A stretch of 29,399 bases of DNA from UBA1479 sp964012715 (GCA_964012715.1 CAXGUG010000041.1:1-29399), one strand, 5' to 3'. Shown: positions 19,856 through 28,375, counted from the stretch's first letter. The notes: a model not told the origin generated them from the letters alone. Program-made: numbers and translations.

Positions 19856-20281
19856 ATGGCCAAAGGCTTGAAGAACCTGATCCGGCTTCATGAATGGACC
19901 GTCGATGAACGCCGCCGCGAACTGGGCATTCACCTTCGTATGCTCAGCGAGTTGGAACAGCGGGTCACGGACCTTGAAAATGAACTCAAGCGTGAACAGG
20001 CCCTGGCCGGTTCGGCCGACCTAGGCATTACGTTCGGCGCCTACTACAACATGTTCCGCTATCGCCGCGCCCATCTGGATCATCAGATCCGGGCCAAGCA
20101 ACAGGAAATCCTGGAAGCGCGCGAGATCCTCAGCCAAGCCTTCATGGACCTGAAGAAATATCAGATCGCGGACGATATCCGCCGTCGCGAGGAGGCCGAA
20201 GAAGAAGCCCGGCGTGAACAGGAAACGCTGGACGAGGTCGCGTTGCAGCTTTATCGGCGGCAGGCGTCCGCCAAGCACTGA
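19856..20281 (+). CDS. fliJ: Flagellar export protein FliJ
   Basis: This 141-residue, strongly charged, almost wholly helical protein fits FliJ, the coiled-coil stalk that sits in the FliI hexamer and links it to the FlhA export gate. It opens with MAKGLKNLIRLHEWTVDERR, the FliJ-like N-terminal helix, followed by heptad-rich Glu/Arg/Leu sequence to the end, with no cysteine. Position directly after fliI is the classical arrangement and carries much of the identification, since FliJ sequences diverge quickly. The ATG at 19856 is preceded by purine-rich AGGGACAGGG at a rather long distance. It ends 21 bp from the convergent gene on the other strand, and no terminator is visible between them. 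Confidence 0.88.
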   Translation: MAKGLKNLIRLHEWTVDERRRELGIHLRMLSELEQRVTDLENELKREQALAGSADLGITFGAYYNMFRYRRAHLDHQIRAKQQEILEAREILSQAFMDLKKYQIADDIRRREEAEEEARREQETLDEVALQLYRRQASAKH

Positions 20282-20302
20282 GGCCGCGCAGCCTCAAATC
20301 CC

Positions 20303-20686
20303 CTAAAGCGAATGCAGGTGGTTCAACAGGGCCGGATTATCCCAATGGGGTTGGCGGTCTTCGACCAGCACGCGGTGTTCGGGGCGGCCGGGATCACCCA
20401 TCTGGGTCGCAATCTGAACCCAGCGCGGGACCAATTCGTTGCTGACGTCCTGCAGGATCGTCGCGGCGAGGTTTTCATGCGACGGCCAATCCGCGTTCTC
20501 CAGCGTCGTCAGGTAGGCCGCAAACGCACCAGGGCGCAGCACAAGGGCGTCGGGGACATAGCGCAGCGCGACATCGACCGATGCCCCCAGGGCCGCCAGA
20601 CGGCCGCTCAGGGTCGAGACCAGATCCAAATTCCGATCCGGGTTCGGGTCCGGCGCCAATACGGCGCGGCGTTGCCAAAGGTCCAT
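20303..20686 (-). CDS. QueF-like T-fold protein without catalytic cysteine, last gene of the flagellar operon
   Basis: This 127-residue protein is not a known flagellar component. Its sequence follows the plan of the 7-cyano-7-deazaguanine reductase QueF. PNPDR (14-18) matches the segment before the QueF active site, RYVPD (42-46) matches its YVPD/YIPD strand, AYLTTLE matches KLYL-SF, and SHENLAATILQDVSNELVPR matches FHED--N-ILDDL----DPR, keeping the His-Glu pair (H70, E71) that anchors the substrate ring in T-fold enzymes. The stretch that should hold the catalytic Cys (FTS-CPKTGQPDF in QueF) is about five residues shorter and reads SGRLAALGASVD, and the whole protein has no cysteine. Reductase activity is therefore not expected. 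The start is 11 bp after the fliK-like stop (TAGGACTGGAATAG then ATG), so it is in the flagellar operon. Homology is judged from memory of QueF, not from a search. Confidence 0.75.
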   Translation of the reverse strand: MDLWQRRAVLAPDPNPDRNLDLVSTLSGRLAALGASVDVALRYVPDALVLRPGAFAAYLTTLENADWPSHENLAATILQDVSNELVPRWVQIATQMGDPGRPEHRVLVEDRQPHWDNPALLNHLHSL

Positions 20687-20697
20687 CTATTCCAGTC

Positions 20698-22362
20698 CTA
20701 AACGAAAAGCCCGAGCCCGCCCTTGGTCGGGGCAGGGGGGGCGACTTCGATGAAGTTCGCGGGTTGAGCCTGAAAGCCGACGCCACCGCGATAACCGGTG
20801 ATATCGCCCGAACGTTCGTACAGGTGGCGAATGTCATTCTGCACATCGGGCGACAGGCGGTTTTCCGAGCGCACGACCATGTCCATCCGGCGCTGTGCGG
20901 GGTCGACCATGCCGTCCAATTGAATATGCCCGAATTTGGTCAGGGTGATGTCGACAACGAACCGGGTGCCGGGGGCGCCGCCTTCTTCGGCCTCTTCCTC
21001 GCTTTGACGGCGGGTCAGGATGCGGATCTGCTCCAACTGCGGGCCGTTCATGAAAGGCAGCATCATAACCCGCCAATCGCCTGTCGTCGGATCATCGGCC
21101 AAGCGGGACAACTGCCCCAGATCCTCGCGGATTTTCTGAACGACGCCCGGGTTGGCGCGGCTGAGGGCGCGGGTCGGACCATCACCCAACCAGGACCGCA
21201 GGTCCCCGCCCCGAACCGCCGCCAGGAAGAACAGAACGTTGGTCGTCAGGTTGCCGTCGGCGCGCGGCAGCGCCGTTTGCAGCATGTGTTGGGCCATATT
21301 GGGGGCGCTCTGCTCCAAGGTGGTGATCGCTTCCTTCATGGCGGGCCATTCGCGGTCGACGAACAAGGCTTGGCGCAACGTCAGTTCCGGGCCGTTGACC
21401 AAGGGGGCGGGCGCTTCCGGAAGTTGCGGCGGGCTGACGATGTTCAGGACCACACGTGTTCCGGCCGGCGGCGGGGTTTTGGTGGCAATCGCGATGGGCC
21501 CCAATGGCGTGTCGACGATTGTCTGGCCGCCGGTTTGCGCACTGTTGACCACCCCGATCAACGATTGGCCCTGCGCAATTACCGTGGGCGTAGCCCCGGG
21601 TGTTTGGGTCACGGCTGCGGCCCCACCGGGCGGCGGCGGTTGAACGGATACGACCTGAACCGTGAATTGCGTGCCGGTGGGTAGCGCTGTCGGCGTGGGG
21701 ACGCCGGGTGTGCTCGGCGCGATGCTTCCGGTCGGTTGGGGAACGCCCGCAGGTGTCGACGGACCTATGGAGGACGGTGATCCGCCAAGTAAAGGCGCAG
21801 GTGACGCGCCGGCATTCGGTGTCGCGGCCGGCGTACCGGCTCCGATGGCAGGGCCGCCGGGCGATAGCACGCCTGGTTGCCCGGTTCCGGATTGCAGCGG
21901 ATTGAACAAGCCCGGGGCGGGGCGCAACAAGGTCGCGGTCAAATTGTTACCCGGTTCAAACGGCAGGGCCTGGGCCAGAGGAGCGGTCGCCAATGGGCCT
22001 GGTGTGGCGGGGCGCAGGGCCGTGCTCGGCGGCTGGCCGTTGATCGCGGCGATGGTGAATTGAAGCTGTGGACCCTTGGCGGTCAGTTGCAGCGTTATCT
22101 TATCGCCGGGGTTCAGGTTCAACAGCGCCTGAAGCTGGACCTGAAGCTTGCCCGCCGCACCGTCGAGCGTGGCCACGCCCTGTTGCGTCAGGTTGATCAA
22201 TTGCAGATCGAACTTGGCGCCGATGGCCGCGTCCTGAATGGTTTGGGGCAGGGGGGGCGCGGATTGCGTCGCCGGCAGGGTCACCGCCTTCAACGCGGCT
22301 TGTTGCAAGGCCACGGCGGTTGCTGCCGCGGGTGTCGGCGGCGGTACGGATATTTCCGACAT
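20698..22362 (-). CDS. fliK: FliK-like flagellar hook-length control protein
   Basis: This 554-residue protein has the composition and layout of a hook-length ruler. Residues 1-130 are Ala/Gln/Leu-rich with LQVQLQALLNLNPGDKITLQ. Residues about 130-280 are a low-complexity Pro/Gly/Thr/Ala linker. Residues about 330-545 form a globular end with TRFVVDITLTKFGHIQLDGM and MDMVVRSENRLSPDVQNDI, resembling the FliK C-terminal (Flg_hook) domain that touches FlhB to switch export specificity. Sequence identity in this family is low, so position among flhF, flhA and flbD is part of the evidence. The ATG at 22362 has GGGGG about 9 bp upstream. A GC-rich hairpin separates it from flhF. Confidence 0.75.
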   Translation of the reverse strand: MSEISVPPPTPAAATAVALQQAALKAVTLPATQSAPPLPQTIQDAAIGAKFDLQLINLTQQGVATLDGAAGKLQVQLQALLNLNPGDKITLQLTAKGPQLQFTIAAINGQPPSTALRPATPGPLATAPLAQALPFEPGNNLTATLLRPAPGLFNPLQSGTGQPGVLSPGGPAIGAGTPAATPNAGASPAPLLGGSPSSIGPSTPAGVPQPTGSIAPSTPGVPTPTALPTGTQFTVQVVSVQPPPPGGAAAVTQTPGATPTVIAQGQSLIGVVNSAQTGGQTIVDTPLGPIAIATKTPPPAGTRVVLNIVSPPQLPEAPAPLVNGPELTLRQALFVDREWPAMKEAITTLEQSAPNMAQHMLQTALPRADGNLTTNVLFFLAAVRGGDLRSWLGDGPTRALSRANPGVVQKIREDLGQLSRLADDPTTGDWRVMMLPFMNGPQLEQIRILTRRQSEEEAEEGGAPGTRFVVDITLTKFGHIQLDGMVDPAQRRMDMVVRSENRLSPDVQNDIRHLYERSGDITGYRGGVGFQAQPANFIEVAPPAPTKGGLGLFV

Positions 22363-22387
22363 CTTTGCGCCCCCGTGCTTTTGCGCA

Positions 22388-22405
22388 GCGCCGCTTGGGC
22401 GGCGC
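22388..22405 (-). other. GC-rich hairpin between flhF and the fliK-like gene
   Basis: GCGCCGC and GCGGCGC form a perfect 7-bp stem around TTGG (+ strand reading), 3 bp after the flhF stop. There is no T-run on the - strand, so a role in mRNA processing or partial termination is only a possibility. Confidence 0.4.
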
Positions 22406-22407
22406 GC

Positions 22408-23454
22408 CTAACCTTCCGCCGGCAAGGCGACGTTGATCATGCGTTCATGTCCGTCGGCCAGCGAATCAAGATCGTCACCCTCGGCGTCTCTATCCGGCAG
22501 GTCGGCGTTCAGGCTAAGGGCCTCGCCGAACAGCATTTCCGACAGGTTCGGTGCCTCGACGGCAAGGAACCCGTCAATCGGATCGGGCGAGCCTGTCGTT
22601 CCGGCCAGGGTCAGGCCGGCGGCTTCCATCGCGGCCAGGATCGAGCCGAGGCGACCGGTGGTGTCCGTGCGGGTGACCAGCATCCGTTTGCAGCCAAGCG
22701 CGCCGAAGGCCATTCCCATTTCGGCGGCTTCCAGGGCGTCCAGGCCCGCGTTCATGACCAACACCGGTTCGACAGGCGCGGCATTGACGAAATCGAACAG
22801 GCTGTCCAATTCGGTCTGCGAGCGGTGATTGACGCCGGGTGAGTCGACCAGCACGACCGTCCGCTTGGGAATGCGGGCCATGAATTGCGCCAACTCGTCG
22901 GCGGTTTCGGTGATGAACAGTTCCTGGCCCATGATCTTGGCGAAGGCGGAAAGCTGTTCGACGGCGCCGGCCCGCTTCAGGTCGGTCGTCAAAATTTGCA
23001 CCGACCGTTTGGCCATCAGGGCCCGCGCCGCCAATTTGACCAGGGATAGGGTTTTCCCCGTGCCCGGCGGCCCGATCAGAATCAGGCGCTGATTGTCGGC
23101 GGTCATGTCGACCGGTGCGAAGGTGAAGTCCAGCGCCATGGCCCCGGCAAGGGCGGCGATCGGCGTGCGCGGCTCCATATCCGCCGCCGTCCGCGCCAAG
23201 CGTTCAGCCAGACGCATCGGCACGCCATGCAGCAACAGGGTTTCCAGAACTTGGTCGAAACGTTGTTCCGAGCCCATGGCGACACGGCCCAAACGCGGGT
23301 CGTTTTCGTCCTGATGGCGGGCGGCGACGATCTTGGCTTCGCCGGTTTCCGGATTGGTCTGGGTCGAGACGATGGTCGCGTCGTCGCCCAATTCGCGGCG
23401 CACGAGCCCCATTGCCTGGCGGAGCGTCGCGGCTTTGAACGTCGTAAGGTTCAT
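22408..23454 (-). CDS. flhF: Flagellar biosynthesis SRP-type GTPase FlhF, divergent G motifs
   Basis: This 348-residue protein fits FlhF, the SRP-family GTPase that sets where and how many flagella form. Residues 1-45 match the FlhF start (MNLTTFKAATLRQAMGLVRR, then GDDATIVSTQ). The P-loop is GPPGTGKT (128-135). TTDLKRAGAVEQLSAFAKI matches the family's TTDTYR-GAVEQL-TYAKI stretch. The usual DTAGR motif is DSPGVNHR (204-211) and the TKxD motif is TRTD. The nucleotide chemistry may therefore differ from canonical FlhF. The start ATG at 23454 has AGAGGAG upstream. It lies 30 bp after flhA. A MinD-like partner (FlhG) is not in the window. Confidence 0.85.
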   Translation of the reverse strand: MNLTTFKAATLRQAMGLVRRELGDDATIVSTQTNPETGEAKIVAARHQDENDPRLGRVAMGSEQRFDQVLETLLLHGVPMRLAERLARTAADMEPRTPIAALAGAMALDFTFAPVDMTADNQRLILIGPPGTGKTLSLVKLAARALMAKRSVQILTTDLKRAGAVEQLSAFAKIMGQELFITETADELAQFMARIPKRTVVLVDSPGVNHRSQTELDSLFDFVNAAPVEPVLVMNAGLDALEAAEMGMAFGALGCKRMLVTRTDTTGRLGSILAAMEAAGLTLAGTTGSPDPIDGFLAVEAPNLSEMLFGEALSLNADLPDRDAEGDDLDSLADGHERMINVALPAEG

Positions 23455-23484
23455 TGGCGGTCTCCTCTAGCCCTCTGCCGCAGG

Positions 23485-25656
23485 TTAAACCTGACCCACG
23501 GTTTTGATCTTGGCCTTGGGATGAATTTCGTTCTGCGACATCACCACGGTCATCGGTCGGAAGCGTTCGACGATGGAGCGAACGAACGGTCGAATGGCCG
23601 GGCTGGTCAGCAGGACCGGGCTTTCACCCATCATGGCCTGGCGTTCGAAGTTGGTACGCAGCGCACCGATGAATTCCTGCAGTTTGCTGGGCGCCATCGA
23701 CAGTTGCTTGTCGTCGTCGGGACCGATGATCGATTCCGCGAAAGCCTGTTCCCACACCGGGGACAGGGTGATCAGCGGAATGAAGCCCTGGTCGTTGACG
23801 TTGGCGTCGGAAATCTGCCTCGCCAAGCGGGCCCGGACGTGCTCGGTAATCAGCATCACGTTGCGCGTGCCGGCGCAGGCTTCGGCGACGCCTTCCAAAA
23901 TCGTCGGCAGATCGCGGATCGACACGCGCTCGGACAACAGGTTCTGCAGGACGCGTTGAAGCCCTCCCAAAGAGATGGTGCTGGGAACGATCGATTCAAC
24001 GAGCTTCTGCTGTTCCTTGTCCAACTCATCCAGGAGCTTCTGCGTCTCGGCGTAGCTCAACAGGTCGTCCATGTTGTCCTTGATGATCTCGGTCAGGTGG
24101 GTGGTCACCACCGTCGCCGGATCGACAACCGTATAGCCGCGGAACAGGGCTTCTTCGCGGTTGGATTCCTCGATCCACATGGCGGGCAGGCCGAAGGTCG
24201 GCTCGACCGTCTTTTCGCCCGGCAGGGTGATTTCCTCGCCGCGCGGATCCATCACCAACAGCATGTTGGGCCGTAGGTCGCCGCGCCCGCTTTCGATTTC
24301 CTTGACCCGGATGACGTAGGTGTTGGCCGGGAGCTGCATGTTGTCCTGAATGCGGACGGATGGCATGACGAAGCCCATTTCCGATGCCAACTGTCGGCGC
24401 AGGGCCTTGATCTGGTCGGTCAGGCGCTGGCTGTTGTCGGCCGGGGAATTGATCAGCGACAGCAGGCCATAACCCAGCTCCAGGCGCAGATAGTCGATCC
24501 GCAGGGCCGTGGCGATGGGTTCTTCCGCGGCCTTGGTCGGGGCCGGGGTGGTTTCCTCCATCGCCTGGATTTCTTCTTCGGCCTCGCGCTTCCTGCGGGC
24601 CGTGATGATGAAGGCCATACCGCCGGTCAGACCCGAAAGCAAAAGGAAGGGCAGGGCCGGGATGCCGGGCATGGTCGCCAGGGCCAACAGAAGGAAGCTG
24701 GACAGGCCCAGGGTCCGGGGCTGGCCGCCGACCTGGCGGAACAGAGTCTGTTCGGTCGGGCCGGTGATGCCGCCCTTGGTGACCATCATACCGGCGGCGG
24801 TCGAGACGATCAGCGCCGGGATCTGGCTGACCAGGCCGTCGCCGACGGTCAGGCGGGTATAGGTGTCGGCGGCTTCGACGAAGGTCAGGTCGTTCTGCGC
24901 GACACCGATGATCATGCCGCCCAGAACGTTGATCATGGTGATCAACAGACCGGCGATGGCGTCGCCGCGCACGAATTTCGATGCACCGTCCATGGACCCG
25001 AAGAAGGTGCTTTCGTCTTCCAGGTTCTTACGGCGGGTGCGGGCGTCGTCTTCGTCGATCAGGCCCGACGACAGGTCGGCGTCGATCGCCATCTGTTTGC
25101 CGGGCATGGCATCCAAGGTGAAACGCGCGGCCACTTCGGCGATACGCCCGGAACCCTTGGTGATGACGATGAAGTTGACGATCACCAGGATCGCGAAAAC
25201 GATGATCCCGATGACGAAGTTGTCCTGCATCACGAAGCCGCCGAAGGCCTGAATGACCTGTCCGGCGGCGTCGGGGCCGGTGTGCCCATCGGCCAGGATC
25301 AACCGTGTCGAAGCCAGGTTCAGGGCCAAGCGGATCATCGTCGCCAGCAGCAGAACCGTGGGGAACGAGTTAAAATCCAACGGCTTCTCGATGAAGATCG
25401 CCGTCATCAGGATCAGCACCGAGAAGGTGATCGAGAACGCCAGGCTCATATCCAGAAGCCAGGTCGGCATGGGCAGGATCAGCACCACCAGGATGCCGAT
25501 AACGCCCAAGGCGAACATCAAGTCGCCGCGCTTCAGAAGGGCGACGACACCGGCAAACGGATTGCTGCCTTCGCCTTCTTCCGCCCCTTGCGGGGTGCCG
25601 CCACGCTGCGCCGCCGGACGGGCGGCGGTGGCTGCGCTTTGCGTCGCCTCAGCCAT
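23485..25656 (-). CDS. flhA: Flagellar type III export gate protein FlhA
   Basis: This 723-residue inner-membrane protein is the main export-gate subunit and docks FliJ and chaperone-substrate complexes through its cytoplasmic ring. After a 40-residue hydrophilic N-terminus come about eight membrane spans (from LGVIGILVVLILPMPTWLLD at about 50 to LLLSGLTGGMAFIITAR at about 350). The FHIPEP family signature is clear in VAARFTLDAMPGKQMAIDAD followed by LSSGLID. The C-terminal half is the cytosolic four-subdomain FlhA-C. Length is typical. GGAG lies about 10 bp before the ATG at 25656. It is complete and in operon with flbD upstream and flhF downstream. Confidence 0.96.
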   Translation of the reverse strand: MAEATQSAATAARPAAQRGGTPQGAEEGEGSNPFAGVVALLKRGDLMFALGVIGILVVLILPMPTWLLDMSLAFSITFSVLILMTAIFIEKPLDFNSFPTVLLLATMIRLALNLASTRLILADGHTGPDAAGQVIQAFGGFVMQDNFVIGIIVFAILVIVNFIVITKGSGRIAEVAARFTLDAMPGKQMAIDADLSSGLIDEDDARTRRKNLEDESTFFGSMDGASKFVRGDAIAGLLITMINVLGGMIIGVAQNDLTFVEAADTYTRLTVGDGLVSQIPALIVSTAAGMMVTKGGITGPTEQTLFRQVGGQPRTLGLSSFLLLALATMPGIPALPFLLLSGLTGGMAFIITARRKREAEEEIQAMEETTPAPTKAAEEPIATALRIDYLRLELGYGLLSLINSPADNSQRLTDQIKALRRQLASEMGFVMPSVRIQDNMQLPANTYVIRVKEIESGRGDLRPNMLLVMDPRGEEITLPGEKTVEPTFGLPAMWIEESNREEALFRGYTVVDPATVVTTHLTEIIKDNMDDLLSYAETQKLLDELDKEQQKLVESIVPSTISLGGLQRVLQNLLSERVSIRDLPTILEGVAEACAGTRNVMLITEHVRARLARQISDANVNDQGFIPLITLSPVWEQAFAESIIGPDDDKQLSMAPSKLQEFIGALRTNFERQAMMGESPVLLTSPAIRPFVRSIVERFRPMTVVMSQNEIHPKAKIKTVGQV

Positions 25657-25752
25657 GGGCCGTCATCTCCGGAGCGGTCTGCGTCGTGGTCGTCATCTTC
25701 TGCGGCATTGCTCGGTTCTCGTTTTGAAAGCCGGTTAAGTCGATGTCCGCCG

Positions 25753-27102
25753 TCAGGGCGCGGACGGCGCCCCGTTTTCACCCGGCTGCGGCACGGCGAT
25801 GCCTTCCTGGCTGTACTGGCGCAGCTTGTTACGCAGGGTGCGGATGGAAATCCCCAGGATATTCGCCGCATGGGTGCGGTTGCCCAGGCAGTGATGCAGG
25901 GTGTCGATAATCAGGTCGCGCTCCACGTCGGCCACGGTGCGGCCGACCAGGGCGGCGGTTTCGATATCTTGCGCCGTGGCGCCGGACGCGCTGGGCGCAC
26001 CCTGATCGCCGGACACCATGATCGTCTCCGGCCCAATCTCGGACCCGGTCGCCAGGATGACTGCGCGGTGAATGGCGTTTTCCAGCTCGCGCACGTTGCC
26101 GGGCCAGCTATGGGTCTTCAGTTTGGCCAGGGCGGCGTCGGACAGCGGGCGTTCGGCGATGTGGTTCGCTTCGGAGTATTTTTTGATGAAGTGTTGGGCG
26201 AGCAGGGGAATATCCTTTTCCCGACGGGCCAGGGACGGCATGGCCAGGTTGACGACGTTCAGTCGGAAGTAGAGGTCTTCGCGGAATGTGCCCTTGGAGA
26301 CTTCTTCCTGCAGATTGCGGTTGGACGTGGCGATGATGCGCACGTCGACCTTGACCGGCTTGGTCCCGCCGACGCGATCGATCTCGCGTTCTTGAAGGGC
26401 GCGCAGCAGTTTGGCCTGCAGGCGGGGGTCCATTTCGGAAATTTCGTCGAGCAGCAGGGTGCCGCCGTCGGCTTCTTCGAACTTACCGACACGGCGCGAC
26501 ACGGCGCCGGTGAAGGCTCCCTTCTCGTGGCCGAACAGTTCCGATTCCAACAGGTTTTCCGGAATGGCGGCGCAGTTGACGGCGACGAAGGTCTTGTCCT
26601 TGCGGCGGCTTTTGGTATGCAGGTGCCGCGCCATCATTTCCTTACCCGTGCCGGATGCCCCGGTGATCAGGACGCTGGCTTCGGACGGCGCGACCTGGTC
26701 CGCCATCTTGATCAGGTCGCCCATGCCGGGATCGGCGTAGACGATGTTGCTCGGTTCTTCGGAAACGGCCTGAAGGACTGCCGCGATCAGCTCTGCGTCG
26801 GGCGGCATGGGGACGTATTCCTTGGCCCCGGCCTTGATCGCGCGGACGGCGGCCTGGCTGTCGGTGCCGACGCCGCAAGCGATGACCGGCAGGACGATCC
26901 GTTCACTTTCCAACGACGTCACCAACCGGGCGATGTCGGCCTGAACGTCGACCATGATCAGGTCCGCGCCCTGACCGGCGCGCAACTGTTCCAGGGCGCG
27001 GTCGACCGTGTCGGCCTGCTGAACCTTGGCGCCGCGTTGCATGGCGATCTGGCTGGCGGCGCCGATTTGTCCGCCCAAGGTGCCGATAATCAAAAGCCTC
27101 AT
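25753..27102 (-). CDS. flbD: Sigma-54-dependent flagellar transcription activator FlbD
   Basis: This 449-residue bacterial enhancer-binding protein activates late flagellar genes from sigma-54 promoters. The N-terminal 115 residues have a receiver-like fold but lack the acidic pair (LIIGTLGG) and the conserved Lys (YVPMPPD), while one Asp remains (D52), so phosphorylation is doubtful. The central AAA+ domain has Walker A GASGTGKE (148-155), GAFTGA (195-200, the sigma-54 contact loop), Walker B GGTLLLDE (213-220) and WPGNVRELEN. The C-terminus is a Fis-type helix-turn-helix (HAANILGISIRTLRNKLRQY). Family knowledge: Caulobacter FlbD is controlled by FliX and assembly state rather than by a simple phosphorelay; fliX is not in the window. 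Gene position between motA and flhA supports flbD over an NtrC paralogue. Confidence 0.92.
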   Translation of the reverse strand: MRLLIIGTLGGQIGAASQIAMQRGAKVQQADTVDRALEQLRAGQGADLIMVDVQADIARLVTSLESERIVLPVIACGVGTDSQAAVRAIKAGAKEYVPMPPDAELIAAVLQAVSEEPSNIVYADPGMGDLIKMADQVAPSEASVLITGASGTGKEMMARHLHTKSRRKDKTFVAVNCAAIPENLLESELFGHEKGAFTGAVSRRVGKFEEADGGTLLLDEISEMDPRLQAKLLRALQEREIDRVGGTKPVKVDVRIIATSNRNLQEEVSKGTFREDLYFRLNVVNLAMPSLARREKDIPLLAQHFIKKYSEANHIAERPLSDAALAKLKTHSWPGNVRELENAIHRAVILATGSEIGPETIMVSGDQGAPSASGATAQDIETAALVGRTVADVERDLIIDTLHHCLGNRTHAANILGISIRTLRNKLRQYSQEGIAVPQPGENGAPSAP

Positions 27103-27130
27103 GACCGTTGCGTCCCTGACTGGTTATGCG

Positions 27131-27946
27131 TCAATCGAAGTAGGAAATGCGTTTTTCCGGCGGCAGGATGCTGTTCAACAGCATTTCCAGACGCCGGGGG
27201 TTTTCCTGCCGACCGATCGATCCGGTCGACAGCACGTAGACTTGGTTGACCATGGCCTCATCGGCCGAATTCCGTTCCAGCTTGTTGGCCAGCGGGGTGA
27301 ACACCATGTTGGCCAGCACCGCACCGTAGAACGTCGTCAGCAGGGCCACCGCCATGCTCGGCCCGATGGCGCCCGGATCGTCCAGGTTGCCCAGCATCTG
27401 CACCAGGCCGATCAAGGTGCCGATCAAGCCCATGGCCGGGGAGAGTTCCGACATGCGGCGCAGCACGTTGATGCTTTTCTGGTGGCGCTGAAAGGTTGCC
27501 TGGATATCACGGCGCAGGATTGCCTCGACCTCTTCGCCAGGGGTGCCGTCGACGACCATGCCGACGCCTTTGTGCAGGACCGGCTCGGCCTGGATCGAGC
27601 CCATGACGTTCTGCAATGCCAGGACACCTTGCTTGCGCGACAGTTCGGCCAACTGCAACGCCTGGAAACAGGCGCGGCGGGGGTCCCGATTGACGCGGGT
27701 AAAGGTCTTCAGACAAACCCGGGCGGTACGCCCCATTTCCGGAATCGAGAAGCTGGCCGTGGTGATGGCCAGGGTGCCGCCGATAACGATCAGGACCGAC
27801 GGAATATTGACGAACGACGCCGGCGAGCCACCCAGGACGATCGCCGCCGCGACCAGGCCGAAACCCACGGCAAGACCCAGCACCGTGGCGACATCCACGG
27901 TGGTCCGGTTGCGCAGGGGGCCTGAATTCTGGGTGCTGTCCGCCAT
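27131..27946 (-). CDS. motA: Flagellar motor stator protein MotA/PomA
   Basis: This 271-residue protein is the MotA/PomA-type stator subunit that, with MotB/PomB, converts ion flow into rotation. Membrane spans are visible near 20-38, 45-65, and two after the cytoplasmic loop (SPAMGLIGTLIGLVQMLG and AVALLTTFYGAVLANMVF), containing the functionally important prolines and the family signature. The large loop between spans 2 and 3 holds charged residues that contact FliG. The opening VDVATVLGLAVGFGLVAAAI is closer to sodium-type PomA and related alphaproteobacterial MotA than to E. coli MotA. No motB is adjacent. It lies 42 bp after fliN and 28 bp before flbD, in the same operon. Confidence 0.92.
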   Translation of the reverse strand: MADSTQNSGPLRNRTTVDVATVLGLAVGFGLVAAAIVLGGSPASFVNIPSVLIVIGGTLAITTASFSIPEMGRTARVCLKTFTRVNRDPRRACFQALQLAELSRKQGVLALQNVMGSIQAEPVLHKGVGMVVDGTPGEEVEAILRRDIQATFQRHQKSINVLRRMSELSPAMGLIGTLIGLVQMLGNLDDPGAIGPSMAVALLTTFYGAVLANMVFTPLANKLERNSADEAMVNQVYVLSTGSIGRQENPRRLEMLLNSILPPEKRISYFD

Positions 27947-27988
27947 CTTTGGTCGTTCCGCCTTGGGTCGTTCCGGGCTGGGCCCGTA

Positions 27989-28366
27989 TTAACGGTCGGT
28001 CTTGATGATTTCCGTCATGGTCACGCCCAGGCGGTCTTCGACGACCACCACTTCGCCACGCGCGACCAGGCGGTTGTTGACGTAGATGTCGATGGCTTCC
28101 CCGACCTTGCGGTCAAGTTCGATCACCGCACCCCGGCCCAAGCGCAGCAACTGGCTGACCTGCATCGTGGCTTTGCCCAGAACCGCGGAAACGGTCACCG
28201 GAATGTCGTAGACGGCTTCCAGGTCGCGGGCGCTTTTGGGCAGGTCATTGACTTCGGGCAGACCGGACGGGGTGATCGAGGCGCCCATATCGGTTCCGCC
28301 GCCGCCACCGCTGCCTTCGCCGCCGTTGGAAGCGAATTCGCCCAATTCGAAATCGTCATCGGCCAT
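27989..28366 (-). CDS. fliN: Flagellar motor switch protein FliN
   Basis: This 125-residue protein belongs to the motor C-ring. Residues 1-45 are acidic and Gly-rich and probably disordered. Residues about 48-122 are the SpoA (FliN/FliM C-terminal) domain with YDIPVTVSAVLGKATMQVSQ, LLRLGRGAVIELDRKVGEAI and LVARGEVVVVEDRLGVTMTE. It binds FliH to localise the FliI ATPase complex and is a target of CheY in some species. The ATG at 28366 follows the fliH stop by 9 bp, with the ribosome site AGGAGAG overlapping that stop codon, so the two are tightly coupled. Confidence 0.95.
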   Translation of the reverse strand: MADDDFELGEFASNGGEGSGGGGGTDMGASITPSGLPEVNDLPKSARDLEAVYDIPVTVSAVLGKATMQVSQLLRLGRGAVIELDRKVGEAIDIYVNNRLVARGEVVVVEDRLGVTMTEIIKTDR

Positions 28367-28375
28367 GGTTCTCTC

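Noticed and set aside
18395..19933. 512-codon - strand open frame opposite fliI
   Set aside because: Shadow of FliI, whose Walker motifs are intact on the + strand.
25649..25708. 19-residue mini-frame (MPQKMTTTTQTAPEM...) ending inside the flhA start, possible leader peptide
   Set aside because: No ribosome site of its own and no attenuator-like structure; the overlap with the flhA start looks accidental, although coupling cannot be excluded.
25282..27249. 655-codon + strand open frame spanning flhA, flbD and motA
   Set aside because: It crosses three well-supported genes and their intergenic gaps and has no recognisable motif.
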